Shown here one piece after another: positions 16,720 to 24,840 of a stretch of 64,000 bases of DNA. Each line of letters begins with the position of its first letter. The first letter of the stretch is position 1. The stretch spans positions 1 to 64,000 of the forward strand of contig DATHVP010000130.1 of the NCBI GenBank assembly GCA_035461245.1, read 5' to 3'. Source of the DNA: SH-MAG3 sp035461245 (GTDB lineage Bacteria > Gemmatimonadota > Gemmatimonadetes > Longimicrobiales > RSA9). Made by a program: the position numbers and the translations under genes. Below the pieces are notes generated by a model, which ran no database searches, had not been told where the DNA came from, and saw only the letters and a list, made by a program, of their open reading frames with translations.

Positions 16720-17253
16720 TCATCGCGCCGTCACGACGATGGTCAGCGTGCCCTCGTACGTGCCTGCCACCGCGTTCGTGACCGCTGCGGCAGTGATGGA
16801 GCCACCGATGCCCAGCGTCGCTTCCGTGGTGGTGGCGCCGACGTCCAGGTCCAGCTCCGCGCCGGCGCAGTCAGTGGCCGCAGACCACGCCGCGCCGGTC
16901 CGGACGGCGCACGTCAGCGTAACGGGCAGGCCGGCTCCACTGCCGCTCGTCGGCATGAGTGCGCTGGGGACGCCAGTGAACGTGACGCGCACGTTGTGGT
17001 TGAAGTTCACCGTGCGTTGCGCGGCGGAGCCCCCGGTGGGATCAACAGTGATGCCACCCCGGTCCAGCACGCCGAACGACAGGTCGCCGGATCCGCTCAC
17101 CGCGGCGTAGGGCGCTATGGTGGCCGTGGCCGTAACCTGGCTCGCCTGGGCCTGAACGAGGCCGGGTGCCAGCACCAGTGCCGCGCTGGCCGCCAGGACA
17201 GCCGCGCCGACCATCCGCAGTACCCTGTCCGTGATCCGCGTCGTGCGTGTCAT
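16720..17253 (-). CDS. Pilin-like subunit, paralogue A
   Basis: 177-aa exported subunit with a Sec signal ending in LVQAQA. Start at ATG 17251-17253 behind a GGAGG site. Its mature part repeats the pattern of the 18171-18656 protein: VTATATI, then SGSGDLSFG, RTVNFNHNVRV, a CAV...DC cysteine pair, ELDLDVG, ATLGIGGSIT and AVAGTYEGTL. The matched motifs and the identical upstream array show that gene and promoter were duplicated together. Likely a major or alternative fibre subunit. A 247-bp upstream gap holds the operator array at 17307-17363. Confidence 0.8.
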   Translation of the reverse strand: MTRTTRITDRVLRMVGAAVLAASAALVLAPGLVQAQASQVTATATIAPYAAVSGSGDLSFGVLDRGGITVDPTGGSAAQRTVNFNHNVRVTFTGVPSALMPTSGSGAGLPVTLTCAVRTGAAWSAATDCAGAELDLDVGATTTEATLGIGGSITAAAVTNAVAGTYEGTLTIVVTAR

Positions 17254-17306
17254 CCTCCGCCTCCCACATCCATCAGTCAAAAGACCTTCTGCTCGCGACG
17301 TACTGA

Positions 17307-17363
17307 AATCTAGCCGCCGGACCATGACGGAATCGTGAAGGCGGGGTTACAGGCCGTTAATCC
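17307..17363 (-). promoter_or_regulatory. Pho-box-like four-repeat operator and -10, paralogue A
   Basis: On the minus strand four 7-bp units, GGATTAA, CTGTAAC, CCTTCAC, CCGTCAT, begin every 11 bp (plus-strand starts 17357, 17346, 17335, 17324). A -10-like TAGATT (17307-17312) lies 11 bp beyond the last unit. This is the geometry of PhoB/OmpR-family activator sites. The array matches the one at 18781-18820 at 30 of 37 aligned bases. Confidence 0.7.
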
Positions 17364-17500
17364 TCTCGATCCCACGCAATGCGTTGCAGTCAGGTGACTT
17401 GCGGCGGACCCATGGCGATATCATGCAGCGGGGAGGCGAGTAATGGACGGCAACAGCGAAGGAAACCGGGAACTATTTGCGGGATCACCGACAGTGTGTC

Positions 17501-18100
17501 TCAGTACACCTGGACGATGCTGAGGGTGATGGTGCCGGTGTACGTGCCAGCACGTTGCACAGGCGCCACATGGAGGGCACCACCGATGTAGATGGACAGC
17601 ACGCTGCCGGGCGGAAAATTCTGGATCGGGTGACAACTGCCGCTGCCGACCGTCCTCCAGCAGACACGCAGCTCGTCGGTAGTGGCCGGGTTGAAGGCGG
17701 TCAGCGTGCAACCGGCGTCGGCATCAACACACCAGGCGCCGAACTCGGCGCCGTTGTAATCCACGGGCATGGAAGCGGCGGCCGACATCAGTTCGTTCGG
17801 CGTGTCCACTGTCACACTCACGCCGCGGAGCGTGCCGACATCCAGGCGGAACTCGCCCGAATGCACTGACGCGCTTGACGGTGCCACGGCCGCGGGCACG
17901 GTGACTGCCACCGGACCTGCTGAGGTCGGAACGATGGTACCAAAGGACAGGTTCCTGGAGCCGGCGCCGGTGGGCGACGCCAGGGGCAGTTCGGCCACCG
18001 CCGTCACCGTGGCCTGGCCGGCGACGGGGACGGCCTGTGCCAACCCCAGGCATGTGACCAGAGCCGCCAGCGCACCGCCCATCCAGTCGAATCGTCTCAT
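17501..18100 (-). CDS. Exported fibre subunit with DUF4402-like C-terminus
   Basis: 199-aa secreted protein (signal about 1-29, ending VAGQA). The mature region has RNLSFGTIVPTSAG, FRLDVGTLRGV, four cysteines (CVDADAGC and CW...SC, enough for two disulfides) and a C-terminal LSIYIGGALHV...AGTYTGTITL strand pair like the 16157 subunit. Position between the two paralogous pilins and the C-terminal pattern indicate a further fibre component, perhaps a tip or adaptor subunit (inference). It follows the 18171 gene by 70 bp and probably shares its promoter. Confidence 0.75.
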   Translation of the reverse strand: MRRFDWMGGALAALVTCLGLAQAVPVAGQATVTAVAELPLASPTGAGSRNLSFGTIVPTSAGPVAVTVPAAVAPSSASVHSGEFRLDVGTLRGVSVTVDTPNELMSAAASMPVDYNGAEFGAWCVDADAGCTLTAFNPATTDELRVCWRTVGSGSCHPIQNFPPGSVLSIYIGGALHVAPVQRAGTYTGTITLSIVQVY

Positions 18101-18170
18101 GATCGCATCGCGCAGGCTGGCGGCGCGGCTTCGGATGCCGCGCCGCCGGCCCTGGCGTCGTTCTGCTGGA

Positions 18171-18656
18171 TCAGCGCGCTACGACGAGGATGTCCAGCGA
18201 CCCGCTGTAGCTGCCAGCCACGGCCGCCGCCGCCGCCGCCTCGGTGATGATGCCGCCGAAGCCCAGCGTCGCGTTCGTCAGCCCGGTCCCCACGTCCAGA
18301 TCGAAGGACGCACCCGAACAATCCTCGGCAGTTCCCCAGGAGCCATCGTTGACAGCGCAGCGCAGGGTGATGGGCAGCGTAAGGGTGCCTGACGTGAGGT
18401 TGGCAGCGATGTTCGTGAACGACACATTGACGTTGTGATTGAACGAGACCGTGCGCGTCGCCGCCCCGGTGCCGCCTGCGGCATCGATCACATTGTCGGC
18501 CGTCCGGCTGAGGTCGCCGAAGCTGATGTCGCCGCTGCCGGTGACCTCGAAGAACTGATCGATGGTGGCCGTAGCCGTCACCGTGCTCTGCCCCTGCACC
18601 ATGGCCGGGACCGCCATCAGCGCCACCGCGAAAACTGCCATCATCCTGTGTGTCAT
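18171..18656 (-). CDS. Pilin-like subunit, paralogue B
   Basis: 161-aa exported subunit, first gene of the fibre locus. The signal peptide covers about 1-22 (ending VQGQS). The mature part shares VTATATIDQ, TGSGDISFG, RTVSFNHNVNV, CAV...DCSGA, FDLDVG, ATLGFGG and AVAGSYSGSL with the 16720 paralogue, including the cysteine pair. The protein is small, secreted and beta-rich. The leader is about 100 nt from the -10 at 18764, longer than for paralogue A. Confidence 0.8.
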   Translation of the reverse strand: MTHRMMAVFAVALMAVPAMVQGQSTVTATATIDQFFEVTGSGDISFGDLSRTADNVIDAAGGTGAATRTVSFNHNVNVSFTNIAANLTSGTLTLPITLRCAVNDGSWGTAEDCSGASFDLDVGTGLTNATLGFGGIITEAAAAAAVAGSYSGSLDILVVAR

Positions 18657-18763
18657 GTCCGTCTCCTGAACTGGGCTCCATGAAGCCCGGGGTCACATGC
18701 CGGCATCCTGCCGGCGTCTGATCCTGCCACGTCACAGTGCGGAAGCTCCGCTCGACATGAAGA

Positions 18764-18820
18764 AAGCTAAACGCCGGATCATTACAGAAACGTGAACGCC
18801 CGGTTACAGCCCGTTCACGG
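18764..18820 (-). promoter_or_regulatory. Pho-box-like four-repeat operator and -10, paralogue B
   Basis: On the minus strand the units CCGTGAA, CTGTAAC, CGTTCAC, CTGTAAT start every 11 bp (plus-strand starts 18814, 18803, 18792, 18781), joined by CGGG, CGGG and GTTT. A -10-like TAGCTT (18764-18769) lies 11 bp downstream, the same spacing as in the copy at 17307-17363. The -35 region is replaced by the array, as in PhoB-activated promoters. Confidence 0.7.
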
Positions 18821-18998
18821 TCGCGGCAGCGGCACAAGCTGTTGGTGTGATGGACTTTGCCCGGACCGACGCCGCATGTGGGAGGTGGAGCGGCGCACCA
18901 CCGCAGTGGCCATGGGTGGCTGGAGCGGGAAAAAAATGCCGAATCTGCTGCCGACGGTTTCCATGATCGTCGGCGGCAACTCGCACCGCCCTCCGTGT

Positions 18999-19026
18999 AG
19001 CTGCCCAGCCGTCGGGCCGGGCAGCT
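18999..19026 (-). terminator. Hairpin downstream of the S41/LolA-like unit
   Basis: Perfect 8-bp arms AGCTGCCC (18999-19006) and GGGCAGCT (19019-19026) around a 12-nt loop, about 88 bp past the stop of the LolA-like gene on the minus strand. No T-run. It insulates that unit from the fibre promoter. Confidence 0.4.
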
Positions 19027-19113
19027 CACAGGTCAGGCAGGCCCGGGGCCGGGCCTTGAGGACGTGGATGGTCAGGCGATTCGGGGGACTCCCGGACGCC
19101 GGCCTGCAGGTGT

Positions 19114-19887
19114 CTACCGTATCAGCGCGCGGATCTGGGAGGGCAGCGCGAAGGCGTCATCGTCCACGTCGTTGAACGCCACCTCGCGGATGGTGATGAT
19201 CTGTTCCACGCCCATGGTCTGGATGGTGATGCGCGTGGGGGTACGCAGCCCGCCGAAGTCACGGTAGTCGTCGAGGAGGGTGACGGCCTCGATCCGGCCC
19301 ATGTTGGTCTCCTGGACGGCCGTGGTACCGACGAGCAGACCGGTTTCCTCGCTGTAGCAGTCGAAGCTCTCGCGGCCGGACTGCCATTCCAGACGGACCT
19401 TGAGGCAGGGCCTGCCGGCGAGGGTTGTGCGTTCGACGGTTGTGGCGGAGCTGATCATCGCTGAGGGCCGGAGCGAGGATTCGAAGGCGGACTCCTCGAC
19501 GGTCTGGGTCAGTTCAGCGCCCTGCAGCAGCCGCGGACCCTCCATGGGGTTCATGGACCAGGCTGTGTCGCCGACCACGCCGGTGCGGATCTCGCCGAAC
19601 CCGTCAATGGAGATGATCATGGCGCTGCGGTTGGGACGCGCCGCGAACGTCTGCATACTCGCGGACAGTCCCTGGGCGGGCATGGCCAGTTCGCCGACGG
19701 CGCGCATGGAGCTGTAGCCTGCCAGTGCCTGGACACCGCCGACGGCCTCCTGGTAGCGGGCGATGACGGCCGCGGCATCGGGCAGATCCTGGTCCTGTGC
19801 ATGCGCTGCCTGGGTGGCGTGCGTGGCGACCGCTGCCATCACTGCCAGGACTACCCGGTTCCGCCGGGCGGTGAAACGATTTTTCAT
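19114..19887 (-). CDS. LolA-like periplasmic protein
   Basis: 257-aa secreted protein (signal about 1-30, ending AHAQD). The mature part starts with DAAAVIARYQEAVGGVQAL, the helix typical of periplasmic LolA/LolB-fold proteins, followed by alternating strands ending in ITIREVAFNDVDDDAFALP. Such proteins bind lipids or lipoproteins; the ligand here is unknown. The start overlaps the stop of the S41-like gene as ATGA, so the two are translationally coupled and likely act together. Confidence 0.7.
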   Translation of the reverse strand: MKNRFTARRNRVVLAVMAAVATHATQAAHAQDQDLPDAAAVIARYQEAVGGVQALAGYSSMRAVGELAMPAQGLSASMQTFAARPNRSAMIISIDGFGEIRTGVVGDTAWSMNPMEGPRLLQGAELTQTVEESAFESSLRPSAMISSATTVERTTLAGRPCLKVRLEWQSGRESFDCYSEETGLLVGTTAVQETNMGRIEAVTLLDDYRDFGGLRTPTRITIQTMGVEQIITIREVAFNDVDDDAFALPSQIRALIR

Positions 19888-21287
19888 GGGGTCGAGCCTC
19901 CGTTCGGGTTTCCTGCCGTCTGGCGTATCCAGGCGACGGCTGTGTCCAGTGCGGGATCATGTCCGGCCAGCAGGCCCCGGCGCGTGAGGTGTACCGGCAC
20001 GTCGGGACTTACACCGTCGCCTTCTACCCTGGTTCCATCGGGACCGGCAAAATCGGCGACGGCGTGCATGAGTACGTCATTGGTGGGCAGGCGCAGCATG
20101 AGAGCCGGCAGCGCCTGGCCGGCTGTACGGCCGCCGAACACCCTGGCCCTGCCCACTGACTGCATGCCCGCAGCGAAGATCTCGGTGGTGCTGACGCTCA
20201 GCTCGTCCACGACGATGGCCAGTGGCCCACTGAAGGGCGCCACCGTCGCGCCGTCCACAGCCACACGCCGGGGGTTCGCCATGAACCGCAGCTCCGAGGT
20301 ACGCGTACGCATGACGCCCAGCGCCACGGTATCGCCCAGGAAGTGGCCAGCCGTTCCCATGACCATGCCCGCGACGCCGCCCGGGTTGCCGCGCAGGTCG
20401 AGTACGATGCCTGCGCAGTGGCGGACGGCATGGACAGCGCTGTCCAAGCGTGCCATGAGCGGGACCATCCACACGTTCATGCGGATCACGCCCACACACC
20501 GGGGGCCTGGCTCGAGTATGTGATACTGCAGGCTGGCCAGCATGGGCGGCAGGTTGCCGAAGCGCACCATCTCGCCGGGACTGCGGCGAAGCACCACGTC
20601 CAGGTCCCGGCTGCGGCCGGCCTGGTCGCGGACCCGGAGGACGCGGCGGGCGCCCACGTCGCCCTCCAGCCGGGCATTCACCTGCATGAGCAGCCTGGTC
20701 AATGCGACGCGCCGCTCGGCCTCCGGCAATGCAGCGAAATGGCCCAGTTCGCTGTCCACGGGGCGTCCGTCCACGGCGAGGAGCGACCAGCCCGGGCGGA
20801 TACCGGCCTGATGCGCCGGCCCGTCAGGCTCCACGCGCGTGGCAAGGAGTTCGCCCTCCACCAGCCGGACCTCCATCCCGATGTCGCCGGACACGGCCCT
20901 GGTCAGGTCCTCCCCGGAGCCGAGGGCGTCCGCTGCCTCGGCGGGGATGAGCGCGTAATGGGACTCACCCAGCCGCTCGAGCATGCCGGCAATGACGCCC
21001 CGCAGTTCCGTCAGCGTGCGGACCGCCGCCGCCCGGGGCCGCAGCTCGTCCCGTACGCCCTGCCAGTCAACACCGGCGAACGCCGTGTCATAGTGGGTGT
21101 GGGCGATGCGGGACCACGCGGAATCAAACGTCTGCAGCGCCAGCGCCTGGGACACGGGCACCGCCGGGGCCTGGGCCTGCGCGTGCGGCGCCGGTGTGCT
21201 GGTGCAGGCCGCGAGGCCGAGGGTCAGGCCGGCCAGCACGAACCCCAGTGACAGGACTCGGGACGGCGTGGGGGTGTCTTCAGTCAT
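19884..21287 (-). CDS. S41-family peptidase-like lipoprotein
   Basis: 467-aa exported protein with a lipobox (GLAAC, about residue 28). It has a PDZ-like domain (about 140-250, GMEVRLVEGELLATRV, AGIRPGWSLLAVDG) and a C-terminal protease fold with VLDLRGNPGG and the nucleophile loop SVSTTEIFAAG (Ser366). The lysine that normally sits 25 residues after the nucleophile is Gln here (GGRTAGQ), so the Ser-Lys dyad is not conserved. It may use another base, as some S41 relatives do, or be a binding protein. It is coupled to the LolA-like gene. Confidence 0.82.
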   Translation of the reverse strand: MTEDTPTPSRVLSLGFVLAGLTLGLAACTSTPAPHAQAQAPAVPVSQALALQTFDSAWSRIAHTHYDTAFAGVDWQGVRDELRPRAAAVRTLTELRGVIAGMLERLGESHYALIPAEAADALGSGEDLTRAVSGDIGMEVRLVEGELLATRVEPDGPAHQAGIRPGWSLLAVDGRPVDSELGHFAALPEAERRVALTRLLMQVNARLEGDVGARRVLRVRDQAGRSRDLDVVLRRSPGEMVRFGNLPPMLASLQYHILEPGPRCVGVIRMNVWMVPLMARLDSAVHAVRHCAGIVLDLRGNPGGVAGMVMGTAGHFLGDTVALGVMRTRTSELRFMANPRRVAVDGATVAPFSGPLAIVVDELSVSTTEIFAAGMQSVGRARVFGGRTAGQALPALMLRLPTNDVLMHAVADFAGPDGTRVEGDGVSPDVPVHLTRRGLLAGHDPALDTAVAWIRQTAGNPNGGSTP

Positions 21288-21294
21288 GACGTTG

Positions 21295-21323
21295 AAGCTA
21301 GCGGCAGCCGCACTCCATCGGAA
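21295..21323 (-). promoter_or_regulatory. Promoter of the S41-like gene, probably leaderless
   Basis: Minus-strand -35 TTCCGA (21318-21323), 17-bp spacer and -10 TAGCTT (21295-21300), whose edge is 7 nt from the ATG at 21287. No ribosome-binding site intervenes. Confidence 0.4.
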
Positions 21324-21352
21324 CTGAGGTGCCCGCCCGTGCCGGCGACGTA

Positions 21353-22129
21353 TCAGCGGGAGCCCTGCAGCAACTCCTGCAGGCGCTCGCGGTAGCCACG
21401 GCTGGAGGTGAGCCGGGTGTCGTCCTTCAGGATCACCACGTAGTCGCCCTGGAACAGCGGCTCCAGTTCCCGGATCCTGTCGATGCGCACGATGGTGGAG
21501 CGGTGGATGCGCAGGAACTCCGCCGGGTCCAGCTTCTCCTCGAGGGCCGTCATGGTTTCCCGGAGCAGGTACTCCTTCCCGCCGGCGTGCAGGCGAACGT
21601 AGTTGGATGCGGCCTCCACCCAGTCGATCTCCGAGGTCTGCAGCAGCACAATACGGCCGCCCGACCGCACCACCAGCCGTTCCGAGCGCCGGGGCCGGGC
21701 CTGCTGCAGTTCCTCCAGCAGCGTGCGCAACCGGTCGTCCTCCCGGTGCTGCCGGCGGCTGCGCACCTGGGACCGGGCGCGCTCCAGCGCCTTGCCGAAC
21801 CGCTCCGTGTCGTACGGCTTGAGGATGTAGTCAATGGCATGGGCATCGAAGGCGCGCACCGCGAACTCATCATGCGCCGTGGTGAAGACGGTCACCGGCA
21901 TGTGCGACGTACCGACGGCCTCCAGCACGCCGAACCCGTCGATGCCGGGCATCTGCACGTCCAGGAACATGAGGTCGGGACGCAGCGTCTCGATCAGTTC
22001 CACGGCCTCTTCGCCGCTGCCGGCCTCCCCTATGATGTCCACGTCCGCTGCAGCCGCCAGGTGGAGGCGGACACCGTCCCGGGCAAGGGGTTCGTCATCC
22101 ACGATGATGGTCCGGATCTTTTCTCTCAT
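21353..22129 (-). CDS. LytTR-family response regulator
   Basis: 258-aa regulator of the AgrA/LytR class. Receiver domain (1-122) with VDDEPLARDG, phospho-acceptor Asp57 (MFLDVQMPG) and KPYD. The LytTR DNA-binding domain is at about 150-255 (IDWVEAASNYVRLHAGGKEYLLRETM contains the first strands, FLRIHRSTIVRIDRI the recognition part). It follows its cognate kinase by 14 bp behind a GGAGGAG site. Targets are not evident; LytTR sites are imperfect direct repeats about one helical turn apart and I could not assign one. Confidence 0.95.
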   Translation of the reverse strand: MREKIRTIIVDDEPLARDGVRLHLAAAADVDIIGEAGSGEEAVELIETLRPDLMFLDVQMPGIDGFGVLEAVGTSHMPVTVFTTAHDEFAVRAFDAHAIDYILKPYDTERFGKALERARSQVRSRRQHREDDRLRTLLEELQQARPRRSERLVVRSGGRIVLLQTSEIDWVEAASNYVRLHAGGKEYLLRETMTALEEKLDPAEFLRIHRSTIVRIDRIRELEPLFQGDYVVILKDDTRLTSSRGYRERLQELLQGSR

Positions 22130-22143
22130 GCTGCTCCTCCCGT

Positions 22144-23292
22144 TTACGCCGTGGCCCGGCCCCGATCGGGCCCGGCGACGAGTGCGCTGCTGAGCAGCCG
22201 CAGCGGTATGTGCACGGTGACACTGGCGCCGCCGCCCGGTCGGCTGCCCAGGATCAGTTCGTGATCCGCGCCGTAGAGTTGCTCCAGTCGCGCGCGCGTA
22301 TTGGCGATGCCCAGACCCGTGCCTCCGCCTGCGCCCTGGCCGAAGCCCGATCCTGAATCGAGGACGCGCAGCTCGAGTGTTTCCCCCCCGATGATGCCGG
22401 CCTCGATCCGGATGCTGCCGGGACCGGGCGTACGGGAGATACCATGGACGATGGCGTTCTCCACCAGCGGCTGCAGCAGCAGGGTCGGGACCTCCGCATT
22501 GAGGGCGTCGGGGTCCACGTCCTGCTCCACCGTCAGCCGGTCGCGGAACCTGACCTGCTCAATCTCCAGGTATCGGTCCAGGAACTCCAGTTCCTGGCGC
22601 AGTGAGACGACCTGCTGCCGGTTCTCCAGCGAGGCGCGCAGCAGGTCGCTGAGGAGGGTGAGCATGCGGACCACTCCCTGGCGTTCGCCCTTCATGGCCA
22701 TGACGGAGATGGCGTTGAGCGTGTTGAACAGGAAGTGGGGGTTGAGCTGCATGCGCAGCGCATCGAGGTTCGCCCGGCTGAGGCTCGCCTCGAGGCGCGT
22801 GGCCTTGAGGGCGAGCTGCGTGGCTTCCCGTTCCCGTGCCGCTGCCGTGCGCCCGTACTGGATGGCGTGATACGCACCGACGATCCCGAAATACGTCACC
22901 AGCTCCACCACGAAGTACACGGTGAGCAGGCGGGACAGGTTCATGGTGAACGTCCACATGGGCTCGGCGCCGGTGTAGAACACGAAGTCGCTGAGCCAGC
23001 TCGAGATCGTGACGTGGGCGACGGCGAAGGTGACGCCACCGAGGAAATGTACCGGCAGCGACCTGCCGAGGCTGCCGGCTTCCAGGGGGAAGCGCCGGCA
23101 CAGGTAGAAGATGCCCGGCAGCAGCGCCAGGAGGACGAACCAGGACGGCATGGTGGAACTGATGGCCCGGTCCAGGGGGACAGGCCGGCCCATGGCGGAT
23201 GAGCCGGTGTAGACCTGCGCCGCCTCGAGCAGCCCCACGAGCGTGGCTGCGACCAGCAGGGCCAGCCAGAACTTCCACCGGGTCCAGGTCAT
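22144..23292 (-). CDS. LytS/YehU-type sensor histidine kinase
   Basis: 382-aa membrane kinase. Four or so hydrophobic segments fill residues 1-150. A short coiled region leads to the His-kinase motif QLNPHFLFNTLNAI (His about 187), and the ATPase domain has LLQPLVENAIVHGI (N box) and DSGSGFGQGAGG (G box). No periplasmic sensor domain is apparent, so the signal is probably sensed in or near the membrane. It precedes the LytTR regulator and forms a complete two-component pair with it. Confidence 0.94.
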   Translation of the reverse strand: MTWTRWKFWLALLVAATLVGLLEAAQVYTGSSAMGRPVPLDRAISSTMPSWFVLLALLPGIFYLCRRFPLEAGSLGRSLPVHFLGGVTFAVAHVTISSWLSDFVFYTGAEPMWTFTMNLSRLLTVYFVVELVTYFGIVGAYHAIQYGRTAAAREREATQLALKATRLEASLSRANLDALRMQLNPHFLFNTLNAISVMAMKGERQGVVRMLTLLSDLLRASLENRQQVVSLRQELEFLDRYLEIEQVRFRDRLTVEQDVDPDALNAEVPTLLLQPLVENAIVHGISRTPGPGSIRIEAGIIGGETLELRVLDSGSGFGQGAGGGTGLGIANTRARLEQLYGADHELILGSRPGGGASVTVHIPLRLLSSALVAGPDRGRATA

Positions 23293-23466
23293 CAGGCGTT
23301 CATCCGGAGTCGTGACGAGGGCGGGACGTACCCGGATACGCTAACGGACGCAGTCGTCGCCAGCAATGCAGCGGATAAGCGCGCGCCCACCGATGTGGGA
23401 CGGCCGCTCCCTGTGGTGGTGTATCCGGCGGGAATCGAGGGGCCGGCTGCTGCTCCGGCCGGCTGG

Positions 23467-24840
23467 TCACGCCGCCGGCGGCTGCTCCTCCCTCAGCAGT
23501 TGCAGGGCCGCCCGGAGGTAACCGGGGATCAGGGGCGCCAGCTCCCACGGCTGGTCCGCTGCGGGCAGCAGTTCGGCGTGCACGGCTGTGGCGTGGTGTA
23601 CGGGGGCGAGGGCGCGGGCCACCTCGAACGCGCGCAGCAGTGTCTCCGGCGGCGCGTGCTCCCGCCACGGCACCAGGTAGCTGTCCCGGATGAGGCGGCG
23701 CGACTCCCGGGACGGCGCCGGCACGAGGCCCGCCGCGTCGGACAGGAGCTGTGAGACGCCGAAGAATGGATGAGACACGGAGCTGTCTGCCCAGTCGAGG
23801 AATACCGGGCCGCCGGCCGTACTGACGACGTTGTCGGCGTGGAGCGCGCCGTGTTCCAGCGTCTCCGGCAGGCCGTAGCCGTCGAGTTCCTCGCACAGGG
23901 CAAGCAGCCTGGGCGCCAGGGCGGCGACTTCGCCTATCTCCTGACGTGTCAGGCCCTGCGCATCGCCAAGGAGCATGGCGTCGGTGTCGGCACAGAGCCG
24001 CGGTATGCGCCGGGCGAGCACGCTCAGCCTGCGGTCCGGACAGCCGAGGGCCCTCAGCTCGGCCGCACAGTCCGCCATGTCCCGCTGTACGCCGGCGAAA
24101 CGGCGGACGGTCCGGCACCACTCCTCCTCCAGACGCACCTCATTCAGCGGCACGGCGTCGTCCACCTCCCGCTGCAGGAACCAGCCGCGGCCCTCATCGA
24201 CAGCGACCAGCTCGGGCACCACATCCGGATAGCGGGCCGCGAGCCAGGCCACCAGCGGCGCCTCATGCCGCGTCGCCGGCGCTGTCGCCTTGAAGAGGAA
24301 CGCGGCCTCATCAGTGGCGAGCCGCATGACGAAGGCTCGCTCCCAGGCGCACACCTGTACCGGCGAACCGGTGCTCACCACGCCGAGCGCATGGAGTCGC
24401 GCCACGGCCCACGCCAGCGCCTCAACGTACCAGCCCCTGCGGCTCCATGCCGGCCCCCGGGGCGGCAGTTCACCGCCTTCCCGGCTGAACCAGGCGCCAA
24501 TGAGCCCCCGTGCCGCCGGGTCGGCCACCACCATGCCGTCCAGTTCGCTCCGCCCGATCCACGTGGAGGATGGCACGGTGTCGTGGGCGGGGGAGCGGTT
24601 GTCCAGCTCGTAGACACGGATGCAGTCGTCGGTCCCGGGAGCGCGGTCCTCGGCGACGCAGCGGAGCACCGTTGTCTCCACGCCGAACCGGGCCAGCACG
24701 GCCCGGTTGATGTGGGCCGTGTGCTGCCGGGGCCGGGGGGTGGCGTCCTCCCATTCCGGCAGCCGCCACCCACCGTGAGCGCGCAGCATGAGCAGCCGAG
24801 GCTCCAGCGGATGCGGCAGGAGGACGCGGTAGGTGATCAT
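23467..24840 (-). CDS. Nudix-like/aminoglycoside-kinase-like fusion protein with altered catalytic site
   Basis: 457-aa cytosolic protein. Residues 1-120 resemble a Nudix-type domain (MLRAHGGWRLPEWED, VYELDN), but no complete Nudix box is present. Residues about 150-450 have the APH/choline-kinase fold. The Brenner-type loop reads HGALHADN (330-337), so the usual catalytic Asp of HGD is Ala332. The Mg-binding Asp is kept in FLDWAD (Asp349). It may be inactive or use a different mechanism. The ATG overlaps the stop of the Rieske gene (ATGA), indicating coupled translation and a shared pathway. The substrate is unknown. Confidence 0.75.
   Translation of the reverse strand: MITYRVLLPHPLEPRLLMLRAHGGWRLPEWEDATPRPRQHTAHINRAVLARFGVETTVLRCVAEDRAPGTDDCIRVYELDNRSPAHDTVPSSTWIGRSELDGMVVADPAARGLIGAWFSREGGELPPRGPAWSRRGWYVEALAWAVARLHALGVVSTGSPVQVCAWERAFVMRLATDEAAFLFKATAPATRHEAPLVAWLAARYPDVVPELVAVDEGRGWFLQREVDDAVPLNEVRLEEEWCRTVRRFAGVQRDMADCAAELRALGCPDRRLSVLARRIPRLCADTDAMLLGDAQGLTRQEIGEVAALAPRLLALCEELDGYGLPETLEHGALHADNVVSTAGGPVFLDWADSSVSHPFFGVSQLLSDAAGLVPAPSRESRRLIRDSYLVPWREHAPPETLLRAFEVARALAPVHHATAVHAELLPAADQPWELAPLIPGYLRAALQLLREEQPPAA

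Larger units (their letters stand above)
18657..19113. other. Regulatory region upstream of the fibre locus
   Basis: 457-bp gap with no credible gene. From right to left it holds the hairpin at 18999-19026 (end of the S41/LolA-like unit), the Pho-box-like array at 18781-18820, its -10 at 18764-18769 and a leader of roughly 100 nt before the first pilin gene. Confidence 0.6.

Noticed and set aside
21353..23292. LytS/LytTR pair as the controller of the Pho-like arrays
   Set aside because: LytTR regulators bind a different type of site; the four-unit 7+4 bp arrays match OmpR/PhoB-class binding, so the orphan regulator at 11235 or a chromosomal PhoB is the better candidate.
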